Positions 34,315 through 43,490 of a stretch of 64,000 nt of DNA are shown one piece after another; the stretch's first letter is position 1, and every line of letters begins with the position of its first letter. The notes beneath the pieces are model-generated. The model saw only the letters and a list, made by a program, of their open reading frames with translations. It made no database searches and was not told where the DNA came from. Made by a program: the position numbers and the translations under genes. Source of the DNA: an uncultured Alistipes sp. (GTDB taxonomy: Bacteria; Bacteroidota; Bacteroidia; Bacteroidales; Rikenellaceae); assembly GCA_944326035.1 (NCBI GenBank), contig CALVCS010000010.1, forward strand, positions 62,001 through 126,000, written 5' to 3'.

Positions 34315-35151
34315 ATGAAAGTCCCGTTCTGTACAGATTGCGATGCCTGGTTGGGGCCCCTGGAGGCCGATCGGATGCTGGACTCCCTGTCCCCGCATGA
34401 GGTCTCGGCAGCCTATTTCTTCGGGCCTTCCAGCGAATTGGCCGCTGAAACGATCTCGACCCCCCGTCTGGTCGAGGATCTTCCCTGGATCGACAGTTAC
34501 ACGTATGAAGCGTTGGTTGTCGGATTGTTTGTGCTGGCGTGTTTTCTGTTGTATCGTTATCGAAGCAGCTTCGGCATTTTGTTCAAGATGCAAACCCATC
34601 GGGTGCCGTTGGATAAAGTCTATGAAGAACAGACGCTGTTTTTTAAAAACTTTCTGCGCTTGGGCGTGGGGCTGATGGTGTTGTTGGCCGTGGGAATCAC
34701 CATTCGTCTGGGCGATTTCTGGCACTGGAGCCAACATGGGCCGAGCCTCTCTCGTTGGACCGTCAATGGGTTGGTGCCGGGGGTGCTGGGGGCTTTCCTG
34801 GGGGTGATGGCCTATCGCTACCTGGCCAATATGTTGATTGGAAGTGTGACGCAAAGCCGATCTTTTTTCGATCGCTACCGATTCATGAATCGCGTTTATT
34901 CGGCCCTTAGCAGTGTATTGTTGACCCCCCTTTTTCTGCTGTGCGCCCTCTATGACGGAGCCGGAGCCCGCGGGATTATCTATGTGATGATCGGTCTGAT
35001 TGTTTTGCTAATAGGCGGCTATCTGGAAAGCAGTTATCGATTCTTTATCTCGAGAAATGTTTCAATTCTGCAATGGATTTTGTACCTTTGCACCGTCGAA
35101 ATCTTCCCGCTCAGTTTGCTGTTATTTGCGGGATTGCGTTATGCGATCTGA
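34315..35151 (+). CDS. DUF4271 membrane protein
   Basis: 278 residues from the ATG at 34315; GTG at 34309 would add two. A GGAGG at 34303-34307 gives a rare Shine-Dalgarno-like site with 7-base spacing. About six membrane spans from residue ~62 on, after a soluble N-terminus. The DUF4271 family regularly precedes hemD in Bacteroidota, as here. Function unknown; the N-terminal CTDCDAW could be checked for metal binding. Confidence 0.82.
   Translation: MKVPFCTDCDAWLGPLEADRMLDSLSPHEVSAAYFFGPSSELAAETISTPRLVEDLPWIDSYTYEALVVGLFVLACFLLYRYRSSFGILFKMQTHRVPLDKVYEEQTLFFKNFLRLGVGLMVLLAVGITIRLGDFWHWSQHGPSLSRWTVNGLVPGVLGAFLGVMAYRYLANMLIGSVTQSRSFFDRYRFMNRVYSALSSVLLTPLFLLCALYDGAGARGIIYVMIGLIVLLIGGYLESSYRFFISRNVSILQWILYLCTVEIFPLSLLLFAGLRYAI
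35060..35090 (+). promoter_or_regulatory. Internal promoter for hemD-rnpA
   Basis: TTTC (35060-35063), 19 bases, TACCTTTG (35083-35090), inside the 3' end of the DUF4271 gene. Start near 35096, about 120 bases before hemD. Confidence 0.5.
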
Positions 35152-35214
35152 ACCGGCTAATCCGCTGGAAAGTCGGTTCGGAGAGGGAAACTCAGAACGT
35201 TAAAAGTTGTTGTT

Positions 35215-36108
35215 TTGAAAATTAAAAACATTTTAGTCTCTCAGCCGGCTCCGGCGCTGATCGAAAAATCCCCGTTCAACGAACTTATCCGTAAATATCA
35301 GGTCGATATCACGTTTCATCCGTTTATTAAGGTCGAAGGGGTATCGCTCAAAGAGTTCCGTAGCCAACGGATCGAAATTCTGGACCATAGTGCGGTGATT
35401 TTTACCAGCCGGACGACGATCGACAGCTTTTTCCGGTTGTGTGAAGAGGCACGCATTACGATCCCCGAAACGATGAAATATTTCTGCAATACGGAAGCCG
35501 TGGCGCTCTATCTGCAAAAATATATCGTGTATCGTAAACGGAAAATTTTCTTTGCCGACGGAGCCTTTGCCAACTTCATGGAGTTGCTTCTGAAACATAA
35601 GACGGAAACCTTTTTGTTGACGCTCTCTGAACCGCACAAGCCGGAAATGCCGATGGCGATGGAAAAACTGAAGCTGAAATTCGATAAGGTGATTTTGGCT
35701 CGGACGGTGAGTGCCGATTTGTCGGATGTGGATATCGATCGATATGACATGCTGGTGTTCTACAGTCCGTCGGAGATCGCGGCTTTGGTGGCGAAGTTCC
35801 CGCAGGTGGGTGAACGACCCCAGATCGCGACCTTTGGTCACGGAGCGACGCGTGCCGCTCAGAAGGAGGGGTTGACCATTCGTGTGATGGCTCCGACGCC
35901 CGAAGCGCCGTCGATGACCAAGGCCTTGGAGATCTATATTCAAAAAGTCGAAGCCGGCGAAGAGGTACCTGCCGTACTGCTCGAAGGCGATTCTCCGGAC
36001 CAGGCTTATATCCAATCTCGGGAGGTGCGGACCGTTAAACGTCGTCCGTCAACTGCCAAACCCGCCTCCAGCAATAGCGTGAAATCGGCCGTAGCCGCAA
36101 AAAAATAG
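35215..36108 (+). CDS. hemD: Uroporphyrinogen-III synthase-like protein
   Basis: 297 residues. The start is TTG at 35215 (LysIleLysAsnIleLeuValSerGlnPro follows), since no ATG lies nearby and the Bacteroidota family begins right here with KIKNILVSQPAPA. HemD-fold hallmarks include AVIFTSRTTIDSFF and MLVFYSPSEIAAL. The reaction would be ring closure with D-ring inversion in heme synthesis; some Bacteroidota homologues may not be catalytic, so the role is inferred. A basic Ser/Ala-rich tail (about residues 275-297) is extra. The rnpA start is 4 bases after the stop. Confidence 0.85.
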   Translation: MKIKNILVSQPAPALIEKSPFNELIRKYQVDITFHPFIKVEGVSLKEFRSQRIEILDHSAVIFTSRTTIDSFFRLCEEARITIPETMKYFCNTEAVALYLQKYIVYRKRKIFFADGAFANFMELLLKHKTETFLLTLSEPHKPEMPMAMEKLKLKFDKVILARTVSADLSDVDIDRYDMLVFYSPSEIAALVAKFPQVGERPQIATFGHGATRAAQKEGLTIRVMAPTPEAPSMTKALEIYIQKVEAGEEVPAVLLEGDSPDQAYIQSREVRTVKRRPSTAKPASSNSVKSAVAAKK

Positions 36109-36112
36109 CACC

Positions 36113-36502
36113 GTGGTCGCGGAACGACATACATTCCCGCGGGAACAGCGGCTGCGTTCGAAACGCCGTATCGATGCCTTATTCGGGGGTGGTCAAGGCG
36201 GGTTTGTCTATCCGTTGCGTTATGTGGTTTTGCGGGAACAGGCCCCGGAATCGGAGGTCTGTTTGTTGGTTTCGGTGCCTAAGCGGCATCATAAACGGGC
36301 CCATGCCCGGAATCTCTTGAAACGCCGGCTGCGAGAAGCCTATCGCCTGCAGAAAGAGCCGTTACGGGAGGCGATGCAGCGTCGGGGCGAACGCCTGAGT
36401 TTGGCGTTGTTGTATACGTCCGACCGTATTTTGGCGTATGCGGCGATCGAACAGGCCGTGCATAAAATCCTGGAAACGCTCTTGGCTGAGGCTCAGGATT
36501 GA
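36113..36502 (+). CDS. rnpA: Ribonuclease P protein component
   Basis: 129 residues, starting with GTG at 36113. The family signature is present: LRSKRRIDALFGGG near the start and RAHARNLLKRRLREAYR (about residues 62-78), the RNR-type RNA-binding motif. It binds the RNase P RNA for tRNA 5' maturation. It follows hemD by 4 bases and precedes yidD, a common Bacteroidota order. Confidence 0.9.
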   Translation: MVAERHTFPREQRLRSKRRIDALFGGGQGGFVYPLRYVVLREQAPESEVCLLVSVPKRHHKRAHARNLLKRRLREAYRLQKEPLREAMQRRGERLSLALLYTSDRILAYAAIEQAVHKILETLLAEAQD

Positions 36503-36609
36503 TACCGTCGGCGGAGTCGGCGGAAAGAGGAGCCGAAAACAGGGGGCAAAAAGGAGAGGAGAAGGCCGATTCGTGTTTTTCTCGGTTCATCTATTTTTAG
36601 GGGAGCATT

Positions 36610-36864
36610 ATGGGAAAGAAAACGGTTTCATCGAAACAATGGCTCCGTAAAGCGGCGATCGCCCCATGGGTGGGATTGATTCGTTTTTATCAATATGCGA
36701 TATCTCCCTTGACTCCCCCTTCGTGTCGGTATGTACCGACTTGTTCCCAATATGCGTTGGAAGCGTTACGTCGTTATGGCCTCTGGAAGGGAGGTTGGTT
36801 GGCGTTGAAGCGGATCTTGCGTTGTCATCCGTGGGGGGGCAGCGGTTATGATCCGGTGCCTTAG
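36610..36864 (+). CDS. yidD: YidD membrane protein insertion efficiency factor
   Basis: 84 residues. Diagnostic [20 protein letters not shown] and [15 protein letters not shown] with the two conserved cysteines, ending [13 protein letters not shown]. It assists YidC-dependent insertion. ATG at 36610; 107 bases after rnpA. End of the hemD-rnpA-yidD string. Confidence 0.95.
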   Translation: MGKKTVSSKQWLRKAAIAPWVGLIRFYQYAISPLTPPSCRYVPTCSQYALEALRRYGLWKGGWLALKRILRCHPWGGSGYDPVP

Positions 36865-37286
36865 GCGATCGTCGGCCTTTGGAAAAGGGTCCTGGAGCGC
36901 ATCGCCCGAAACAAGCGTCAGGAATGGAAGCGCGGAGACATGAGTGCGAGGTGGCAGAAAAGGCCGTCGTGGGTGGCAGAAGAGAGCGCACGGTGGAAGG
37001 GCGGCCGTGGAGACAGCCTGGTCACGAGAAACGGGCGAGCAACATAGAGGGAGAAGGGAACCCGAAAGAGAGGGGGAACGGAGAGATGGGTCGGAAGGCA
37101 TTTTAGAAGGTCCAGCGAGCGTATCGGCGCGTAGGAACAGGCGGTAATGAAAGGAAAGGTGGAAATCGATACGTGGATAGATAACAATAAAGAAGGAGAC
37201 TTGCCGGTGGGCAGGTCTCCTTCTTTGTGTTGAGGCGAGGGTTGGTCTGAGTCTGTCAGAAAAACCCTTGCCGAAAAGGGAGGATC
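36865..37286. other. Convergent intergenic region yidD/nitroreductase
   Basis: 422 bases without a gene I can support. The part 36930-37110 is strongly purine-rich on the plus strand and contains short imperfect repeats (GGTGGCAGAA twice, near 36951 and 36974; GAGGGAGAAGGGAACCC then GAGAGGGGGAACGG). A terminator closes it at 37190-37226. Confidence 0.55.
37190..37226. terminator. Bidirectional terminator between yidD and nitroreductase
   Basis: Stem 37190-37205 with 37210-37225 (16 pairs including one wobble), loop GGTG, A-rich 5' and T-rich 3' flanks. Confidence 0.8.
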
Positions 37287-37811
37287 TTATCGAATGATGC
37301 GATAATAGTCCGCTTTTCGGGGTTTGGGTTCACTCGGTGTGGCGGCCGGATAACCCAGTGCCAGTGCGCCGACTCCCATCAGTCCGTCAGGCAGACCCCA
37401 TTGTTTCATGAGGGCTTTCCCCTCTTCGGTGGCGAACATTTCCCGTTCGCGATTGATCCAGCAACTCCCCAAACCCAGGGCGTGAGCCGCCAACATCATG
37501 TTTTCCAGAACACAACTACCGTCCTGCAGCGAGTTCGATCCGCCATCGGGGGCGAACACCAGGATATAGGTCGGGGCATCATAGTAGGGATTGGAGCTGA
37601 CCCCCATAACGCGGGCATTCATTTCCGCCAACAGACGGAGTTGATCCGGTTGTTGAACGGCCACGATGAACGGCGATTGAAGACCGCGGGCGGTGGGAGC
37701 ATAAGTGCCGGCTTCCAGAACTTGTCGCAGCAGATCGTCCGGAATCTGTTCGCTTTTGTAGCGACGGCAACTGCGACGGGTGTTAATCGTTTGCAACAAC
37801 TCTTTTTCCAT
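37287..37811 (-). CDS. Nitroreductase family protein
   Basis: 174 residues, a small FMN-dependent nitroreductase-fold oxidoreductase. INTRRSCRRYKSEQIPDDLL (residues about 9-28) is the FMN-phosphate RRS motif; APTARGLQSP and ALGLGSCWINRER are the other FMN-contact segments. Substrate unknown. The 205 bases upstream (37812-38016), between it and the dnaG stop, hold no gene or clear promoter. Confidence 0.87.
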   Translation of the reverse strand: MEKELLQTINTRRSCRRYKSEQIPDDLLRQVLEAGTYAPTARGLQSPFIVAVQQPDQLRLLAEMNARVMGVSSNPYYDAPTYILVFAPDGGSNSLQDGSCVLENMMLAAHALGLGSCWINREREMFATEEGKALMKQWGLPDGLMGVGALALGYPAATPSEPKPRKADYYRIIR

Positions 37812-38016
37812 GATTGTATGTTTTTAGACCCTATTTATAGGTTGAAAAGGCTTTTGTTTCGGCGACCCCTTACTTTTAGGAGAGGTCTTCTCATGATCGG
37901 CTGATTGGTAGTAGTCTCCTCCTATCGGCGCCCCAGCTTTATCGGTCGGACTCCTTTCGTACAAGGATCCCTTCCAAGATTCGTTCGGGAGGATGTTCGC
38001 TCGAAGGATCCTCCGC

Positions 38017-39978
38017 TTAGAGAATGGATCGGTCGAGTTTTTTGGCGATCAGGATACGCTCATGATTCAGGGCGGAGATCTGGGCGGTCAGTCGCGACTC
38101 CTCTTCTTCGCTCAGGTCAGGTGCATTCAGCCGGTGTTGTAACTCTTGAATGATCCCTTCGATCACCTTGGATTTGTACAGAATCACGGCCCGGGGAAGG
38201 GCTTCAGGCAACAGCTCCTGTTCGTTGTGAATCGCGATGTCATGCTTTTGCCACAATTTACTGGGGGTGTACAGATCGTCATGGGTGAGCAGATCGACCA
38301 CGACCGAGGCCACGGCCGGATCGGCATGGTTGATGAAATGGCTCATCTCGATCTCTTTCCCTTCGGCCCGCAGGCGTTTGTACTCTTCATAAATGGTGCG
38401 GTAAACCGGATCCCGCATGACAATCCCGTTGCTGTCCAAGTCGTTGATAATCACTTCGGCGACATTGAGCGGAATAAATTGTTTCCCCTCCTGGTACTCG
38501 AAATCCGTGTGGCCGTATTTGAGCAGATATTTGATCAGTTCGCGTTCCAGTTCCGTTGCGCTGCTGCCGGCTGTGATGTGACGTTGCGGAACGGTCGGCG
38601 TCAGTTCTGCCTGGGTGCGTTGTCGGATGATCTCCTGGCGACGGACAAACTCTTTGGCTTCGCCGCCGGCCGAACGTTCCACCCGTTTGAGGGCAATCTC
38701 CCGCAACAAAATCTGCTCGTCGATCTCCATCGTACGCGCACACTCCCGCGTATAGACCGAGCGTGTAATGGCATCCGGAATGACCGAGATGCTCTGCACG
38801 ATGTCCGTAATCAGAGCCGCTTTCTTGAGCGGGTCGCCTTGCGCCTCGTCCAGCAAAAGACGGGTTTTGAAGCCGATGAAATCCTCTTCATGGGTCAGGA
38901 TGAAATCGCGCAGTTCGGTGGCGTTATGCTGGCGGGCAAAGGAGTCGGGGTCTTCGCCGTCGGGCAGCAGCACCACCCGGACATTCAGCCCGTCGGCGAG
39001 AATCATGTCAATCCCCCGCAGCGAGGCTTTGATGCCGGCGGCATCGCCGTCGTAGATGACCGTGACGTTGCGGGTGAAACGGCTGATCAGCCGGATCTGC
39101 CCTTCAGTCAGCGAGGTGCCCGACGAGGCGACGACGTTCTCGATGCCCGATTGGTGCATGGAGATCACGTCGGTGTAGCCTTCCACCAGAATGCAGCAGT
39201 CCTGTTGGGTGATGGCCCGCTTGGCGAAATAGAGCCCGTAGAGCACATCGCTTTTATGATAGATTTCCGATTCGGGGGAGTTGAGGTATTTGGCGGTTTT
39301 CTTGTCGGTGCGCATGGTGCGCCCCCCGAAGGCCGTGACCCTGCCGCTCACACTGTGAATCGGAAAGATGACCCGCGTACTGAACCGGTCGTAATAACCG
39401 CCGTTATCGCGTTTGATGGTCAACCCCGTTGCGACCAGAAATTGTTCCTGGTATCCGTCGGCCAGGGCCTGACGGGTGAAGGTGTCGCCTCCCCCGGGGC
39501 AGTAGCCCAATCCGAATTTGCGGATGGTGGCGTCGGAGAATCCCCGTTCCCGAAAATAGGCCAGCCCGAGGTTTTGTCCTTCGGGGCTTTCGTGCAGCAT
39601 GCGGGCGAAATAGTCGGCGGCATAGGACGAGACGACCATCATGCTCTCCCGATCGTCGTTGTGGCGCTGTTCTTCGGGGGTCATCTCCCGTTCGGCCACT
39701 TCGATGTTGTATTTGCGGGCGACGTATTTCAGCGCCTCGGGGTAGGTCATGTGTTCGTGCTCCATGACGAAGGTAACGGCGTTGCCGCCTTTGCCGCAGC
39801 CGAAACATTTGAATAATCCCTTGCTGGGCGAGACCACGAACGAAGGGGTTTTTTCGTTGTGGAAGGGACAGCATGCCTGATAGTTAACCCCTTTGCGTTT
39901 CAGGGAGACGAAATCGCTGATCACCTCCACGATATTGGCGGTGGCGAAAATACGGTCTATGGTCGCTTGGTCTATCAT
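38017..39978 (-). CDS. dnaG: DNA primase
   Basis: 653 residues. N-terminal zinc-binding domain CCPFHNEKTP...CFGCGKGG (about residues 35-64), the RNA polymerase core, the Toprim motifs LVEGYTDVISMHQ and VIYDGDAAGI with metal-binding acidic residues, and a C-terminal helicase-interaction domain. Synthesises primers at the fork. ATG at 39978 (MIDQATIDRIFATANIVEV). Promoter element at 40007-40014. Confidence 0.95.
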   Translation of the reverse strand: MIDQATIDRIFATANIVEVISDFVSLKRKGVNYQACCPFHNEKTPSFVVSPSKGLFKCFGCGKGGNAVTFVMEHEHMTYPEALKYVARKYNIEVAEREMTPEEQRHNDDRESMMVVSSYAADYFARMLHESPEGQNLGLAYFRERGFSDATIRKFGLGYCPGGGDTFTRQALADGYQEQFLVATGLTIKRDNGGYYDRFSTRVIFPIHSVSGRVTAFGGRTMRTDKKTAKYLNSPESEIYHKSDVLYGLYFAKRAITQQDCCILVEGYTDVISMHQSGIENVVASSGTSLTEGQIRLISRFTRNVTVIYDGDAAGIKASLRGIDMILADGLNVRVVLLPDGEDPDSFARQHNATELRDFILTHEEDFIGFKTRLLLDEAQGDPLKKAALITDIVQSISVIPDAITRSVYTRECARTMEIDEQILLREIALKRVERSAGGEAKEFVRRQEIIRQRTQAELTPTVPQRHITAGSSATELERELIKYLLKYGHTDFEYQEGKQFIPLNVAEVIINDLDSNGIVMRDPVYRTIYEEYKRLRAEGKEIEMSHFINHADPAVASVVVDLLTHDDLYTPSKLWQKHDIAIHNEQELLPEALPRAVILYKSKVIEGIIQELQHRLNAPDLSEEEESRLTAQISALNHERILIAKKLDRSIL

Positions 39979-40006
39979 GCCGAAAAACGTTCACGGAACA
40001 ATCCCT

Positions 40007-40014
40007 CAAAGATA
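40007..40014 (-). promoter_or_regulatory. -7 promoter element of dnaG
   Basis: TATCTTTG on the minus strand, 28 bases before the dnaG ATG. No clear -33 box. Confidence 0.5.
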
Positions 40015-40054
40015 CGGAAATTTTTTCGACTCTGTCCGACGATTCGGCGTCGGT

Positions 40055-40642
40055 TTAGAAGAGGTGGTCGACCAGAACTTTTAACCCGATGAGGATGAGG
40101 ATCACCCCGCCGAAGATTTCGGCTTTGGGGCCCAGACGGGAGGATACTTTTTTCCCCAGGAGGATGCCGGCGGTCGAAAGGATCGAGGCTGTCAGGCCGA
40201 TGAGGGTGGCGGCCAACAGAATATTGAGCAGTTGGCTGCTGGCGATGAGGGCCACTTTGACCAGCCCCAGGCTGAAACCGCTGATCAGGGCGTCGATGCT
40301 CAGGGCGACGCCGAACATCAGGGTATTGCGCCACGAGAGCAGGTCGCAATCTACCTCTTCGCCTTCTGAACCGGCCCAGCCCGATCGGATCATCCGCACC
40401 CCCAGAAAAGCGAGCAGGCCGAAGGCGATCCAATGGTCGTACGCCGCGATCAGACGACTGACATTTTCCCCCAGCAGCCAGCCTCCGAGGATCATGAAGA
40501 AGTGGAAAAGGCCGATGACCACCAGGAAGCGGATTTTCTGGGCACGGGTGGTTCGTTCTGCCGCGAAGCCCAGAGAGAGCGAGACGGCAAACGTGTCGAG
40601 ACTGAGTCCGACACCCAGGAGCAAGATGGAGAAGAAGCCCAT
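40055..40642 (-). CDS. mntP: MntP-like manganese efflux protein
   Basis: 195 residues, six membrane spans. Two repeated halves each carry the conserved Asp motif: LGVGLSLDTFAVSLSLG (about residues 9-25) and FGVALSIDALISGFSLG (about 108-124), as in MntP/YebN. Exports Mn2+ by family knowledge. Own promoter at 40668-40675. No Mn riboswitch (yybP-ykoY) is apparent in the 20-odd base leader. Confidence 0.88.
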   Translation of the reverse strand: MGFFSILLLGVGLSLDTFAVSLSLGFAAERTTRAQKIRFLVVIGLFHFFMILGGWLLGENVSRLIAAYDHWIAFGLLAFLGVRMIRSGWAGSEGEEVDCDLLSWRNTLMFGVALSIDALISGFSLGLVKVALIASSQLLNILLAATLIGLTASILSTAGILLGKKVSSRLGPKAEIFGGVILILIGLKVLVDHLF

Positions 40643-40667
40643 AAAAAAGTGCGTCGAAAGGTTTCCG

Positions 40668-40675
40668 CAAAGGTA
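40668..40675 (-). promoter_or_regulatory. -7 promoter element of mntP
   Basis: TACCTTTG on the minus strand, 25 bases before the ATG. Confidence 0.5.
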
Positions 40676-40925
40676 CGATTTGCCCGGTATATTTGGCGAT
40701 TTTTCGGTCGATTTTCTGCGGGCCGAAGCGAGAGAATCGTCTCTTCGCGGGTCGGAGCTCGTTCACGTGTCGTACGTTCAACGTAAGGGAGGCCCTCCTG
40801 ATAGCGTCAGCCCTCCATCCTATGGGAAAAAGGCGTGTGTGGGGCGGAAAAATTGAGGAGGTCGATGCTCGGCGGATTTCTCCATTCTTCCGATCGGGAA
40901 GGTGTCAAAGTTGACGGAAATCGGT

Positions 40926-40933
40926 TATCTTTG
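40926..40933 (+). promoter_or_regulatory. -7 promoter element of uvrB
   Basis: TATCTTTG, then CTCC, then the ATG at 40938. It lies inside the longer open frame that begins at 40902, which excludes that start and suggests a leaderless or near-leaderless mRNA. Confidence 0.55.
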
Positions 40934-40937
40934 CTCC

Positions 40938-42959
40938 ATGGATTTCAAACTCGTATCGGAATACCAGCCTACGGGCGATCAGCCCGAGGCCATCGAACGG
41001 CTGACCGAATCGCTCCGTAGCGGGTGTAAACACAACACCTTGTTGGGCGTGACCGGTTCCGGCAAAACGTTTACCATGGCCAATGTCATCGCCCGGCTCA
41101 ATAAGCCGACCCTGATCATGAGCCACAACAAAACGTTGGCCGCACAGCTCTATGGGGAGTTCAAGAACTTCTTCCCGGAAAATGCCGTCGAGTATTTCGT
41201 CTCCTATTACGACTATTATCAGCCCGAAGCCTATATTCCCTCGACCGATACGTTTATCGAAAAGGATCTGTCGATCAACGAGGGGATCGAAAAGATGCGG
41301 TTGAGTGCGACCTCGGCCCTGCTCAGCGGCCGGAACGATGTGATCGTGGTCTCGAGCGTATCGTGCATCTACGGGATCGGGAATCCGGAAGATTTCAACG
41401 CCACCTCCATCGAACTGCATGTGGGGGATATCATCAGCCGCAACAAGCTGCTGTATGCCTTGGTCGATGCGCTGTATACGCGCAGCGAAGCCGATTTCCG
41501 GCCCGGGACATTCCGGGTGAATGGCGATACGGTGGATATTTATGCCGCCTATGGTGATGTCTGCTATCGGATCATTTCGTATGACAACGAGATCGAGATG
41601 ATCTATGTGATCGACCCGACGACCGGGCAACGGATCGATCGTCAGGAACGGGTCAAGATCTATCCGGCCAATCTGTTCGTCACGACCAAAGAGCGGGTCG
41701 AAAAGGCGATTCGGCAAATTCAGCTCGATCTGGGTAAACAATGCGAGTTTTTCGAACAGTCCGGTCGTCCGGTAGAGGCCCGGCGACTCAAACAGCGGGT
41801 CGAATACGATCTGGAGATGATTAAAGAGTTGGGCTACTGTCCGGGGATCGAAAACTACTCCCGCTATTTCGACGGGCGTTCGCCCGGCAGCCGTCCGTTC
41901 TGTCTGATCGACTACTTCCCGAAAGATTATCTGTTGATTATCGACGAAAGTCATGTAACGATTCCGCAGATTCGGGGGATGTACGGCGGGGATGCCTCCC
42001 GGAAACATAACCTGGTGGAATATGGTTATCGTCTCCCGGCCGCCATGGACAATCGTCCGTTGCGGTTCGAAGAGTTCGAAGCGTTGGAAAACGACGTGAT
42101 CTATGTGAGCGCCACGCCGGCCGATTACGAGCTCATCAAGTCGGAGGGGTCGATCGTCGAACAGTTTATCCGCCCGACGGGGCTGATCGATCCTTCGGTG
42201 GAGATCCGCCCGACGGTGAATCAGATCGACGACCTGGTCGAAGAGATCGAAAAACGGGCCTTACACGACGAACGGGTGTTGGTGACGACCCTGACCAAAC
42301 GAATGGCCGAAGAGCTGTATAAATATTTCGACCATATGGGGATCCGGTGTCGCTATATTCACTCCGATGTGGACACCCTGGAACGGGTACAGATTCTGGA
42401 TGATTTGCGGGCAGGGCTGTTCGACGTGCTGATCGGGGTGAACCTGTTGCGTGAAGGACTCGACCTGCCGGAAGTGTCATTGGTGGCGATCATGGATGCC
42501 GACAAGGAAGGCTTCCTGCGCAGTGCGCGTTCATTGACCCAGACCTCGGGACGGGCCGCGCGGAATGTCGGGGGACGGGTGATTATGTATGCCGACACCA
42601 TTACCGATTCGATGCGCGTGTCGATTCAGGACACCAACCGTCGCCGGGAAAAACAGCTCTATTATAATGCACAACATCAGGTGATGCCGCGTCAGGCCAT
42701 GAAGAGCAGCAAGGGCATCATCAGCGGCGAAAAACTGTCGGGCGGTGGAGTGACTTATGATCTGAAGTCTGTTCAACCGGGCTTGGCGGCCGATCCCGTG
42801 GCGGCCTATCTGACGGATAAAGATCTGGAGGGGGCCATCAAGTTGGCTCGCGAAGCGATGGAAAGTGCCGCCCGCGAATTGGATTTTGCCTCGGCAGCCC
42901 GGTATCGGGATCAGATGTACGCTTTACAGGAAAAACAACGAAATTTGGCAAAAGTATGA
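40938..42959 (+). CDS. uvrB: Excinuclease ABC subunit B
   Basis: 673 residues from ATG 40938 (MDFKLVSEYQPTGDQPEAI, the canonical start). Walker A GVTGSGKTFTM (about residues 37-47), beta-hairpin YYDYYQPEAYIP (about 91-102), DEAD-like IDESHVTIPQIRGMYGGD, helicase motif VI TQTSGRAARN, and a C-terminal UVR domain (AARELDFASAARYRDQ). It loads onto lesions in nucleotide-excision repair. The GtrA-like gene overlaps its stop by 4 bases. Confidence 0.96.
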   Translation: MDFKLVSEYQPTGDQPEAIERLTESLRSGCKHNTLLGVTGSGKTFTMANVIARLNKPTLIMSHNKTLAAQLYGEFKNFFPENAVEYFVSYYDYYQPEAYIPSTDTFIEKDLSINEGIEKMRLSATSALLSGRNDVIVVSSVSCIYGIGNPEDFNATSIELHVGDIISRNKLLYALVDALYTRSEADFRPGTFRVNGDTVDIYAAYGDVCYRIISYDNEIEMIYVIDPTTGQRIDRQERVKIYPANLFVTTKERVEKAIRQIQLDLGKQCEFFEQSGRPVEARRLKQRVEYDLEMIKELGYCPGIENYSRYFDGRSPGSRPFCLIDYFPKDYLLIIDESHVTIPQIRGMYGGDASRKHNLVEYGYRLPAAMDNRPLRFEEFEALENDVIYVSATPADYELIKSEGSIVEQFIRPTGLIDPSVEIRPTVNQIDDLVEEIEKRALHDERVLVTTLTKRMAEELYKYFDHMGIRCRYIHSDVDTLERVQILDDLRAGLFDVLIGVNLLREGLDLPEVSLVAIMDADKEGFLRSARSLTQTSGRAARNVGGRVIMYADTITDSMRVSIQDTNRRREKQLYYNAQHQVMPRQAMKSSKGIISGEKLSGGGVTYDLKSVQPGLAADPVAAYLTDKDLEGAIKLAREAMESAARELDFASAARYRDQMYALQEKQRNLAKV

Positions 42960-43444
42960 CGTTGGCACATGGGTTGACCCGGTTGATCGATTGGTTTTAT
43001 ATCGCTCCGTTGTCGCGCGTGATGCCCTTGCAGACGTTCCGATATGCGGTTTGTGGCGGGGGAAATCTGTTGTTGAACTGGGTGTTGTATGCTCTGTTCT
43101 ACAATTTCGTGTTTGACAAGAAGGTGGTGGAGTTGGGCTTCGTGGCGATTTCCCCCTATATTGCGGCATTTATCGTCGTCTTTCCGATCACGTTTCTGAC
43201 CGGATTCTGGTTGCAGAAAAATATCGCCTTCCGCTACTCCCCCCTGAAACATGGCACTCAGTTGTTTCGCTATCTGTTGAGTGTCGTGGGGTCTATTCTG
43301 CTGAATTACCTGTTGCTGAAATTTTTTGTGGAGATCGTACGGATCTATCCGACCCCTTCGCAAGCCCTGACCTCGATAATCTCCATTGTGTACAGCTATC
43401 TGATGCAAAAGTATTTTACGTTCCGCGGTTGTCAGGAACCCTGA
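42956..43444 (+). CDS. GtrA-like membrane protein
   Basis: 162 residues with four membrane spans (about residues 25-47, 60-82, 98-119, 125-145). FRYAVCGGGNLLLNWVLYAL and FLTGFWLQKNIAFR are typical of the GtrA/DPMS-like family, which moves polyprenyl-linked sugars across the membrane or assists glycosyltransferases. The ATG overlaps the uvrB stop (ATGA at 42956-42959), so it is translationally coupled to a DNA-repair gene. A hairpin follows. Confidence 0.85.
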   Translation: MTLAHGLTRLIDWFYIAPLSRVMPLQTFRYAVCGGGNLLLNWVLYALFYNFVFDKKVVELGFVAISPYIAAFIVVFPITFLTGFWLQKNIAFRYSPLKHGTQLFRYLLSVVGSILLNYLLLKFFVEIVRIYPTPSQALTSIISIVYSYLMQKYFTFRGCQEP

Positions 43445-43490
43445 TCGCCCCAGCAACGCCTGCCCGCAAACAAAAAAACACCCTATAAAT

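Noticed and set aside
32938..34854. 638-codon minus-strand frame opposite the S41 protease, histidine kinase and DUF4271 genes
   Set aside because: Crosses three well-supported plus-strand genes; His/Arg/Gln-rich shadow translation.
40902..40937. Upstream extension of uvrB
   Set aside because: It would contain the promoter motif, and the canonical UvrB N-terminus starts at 40938.
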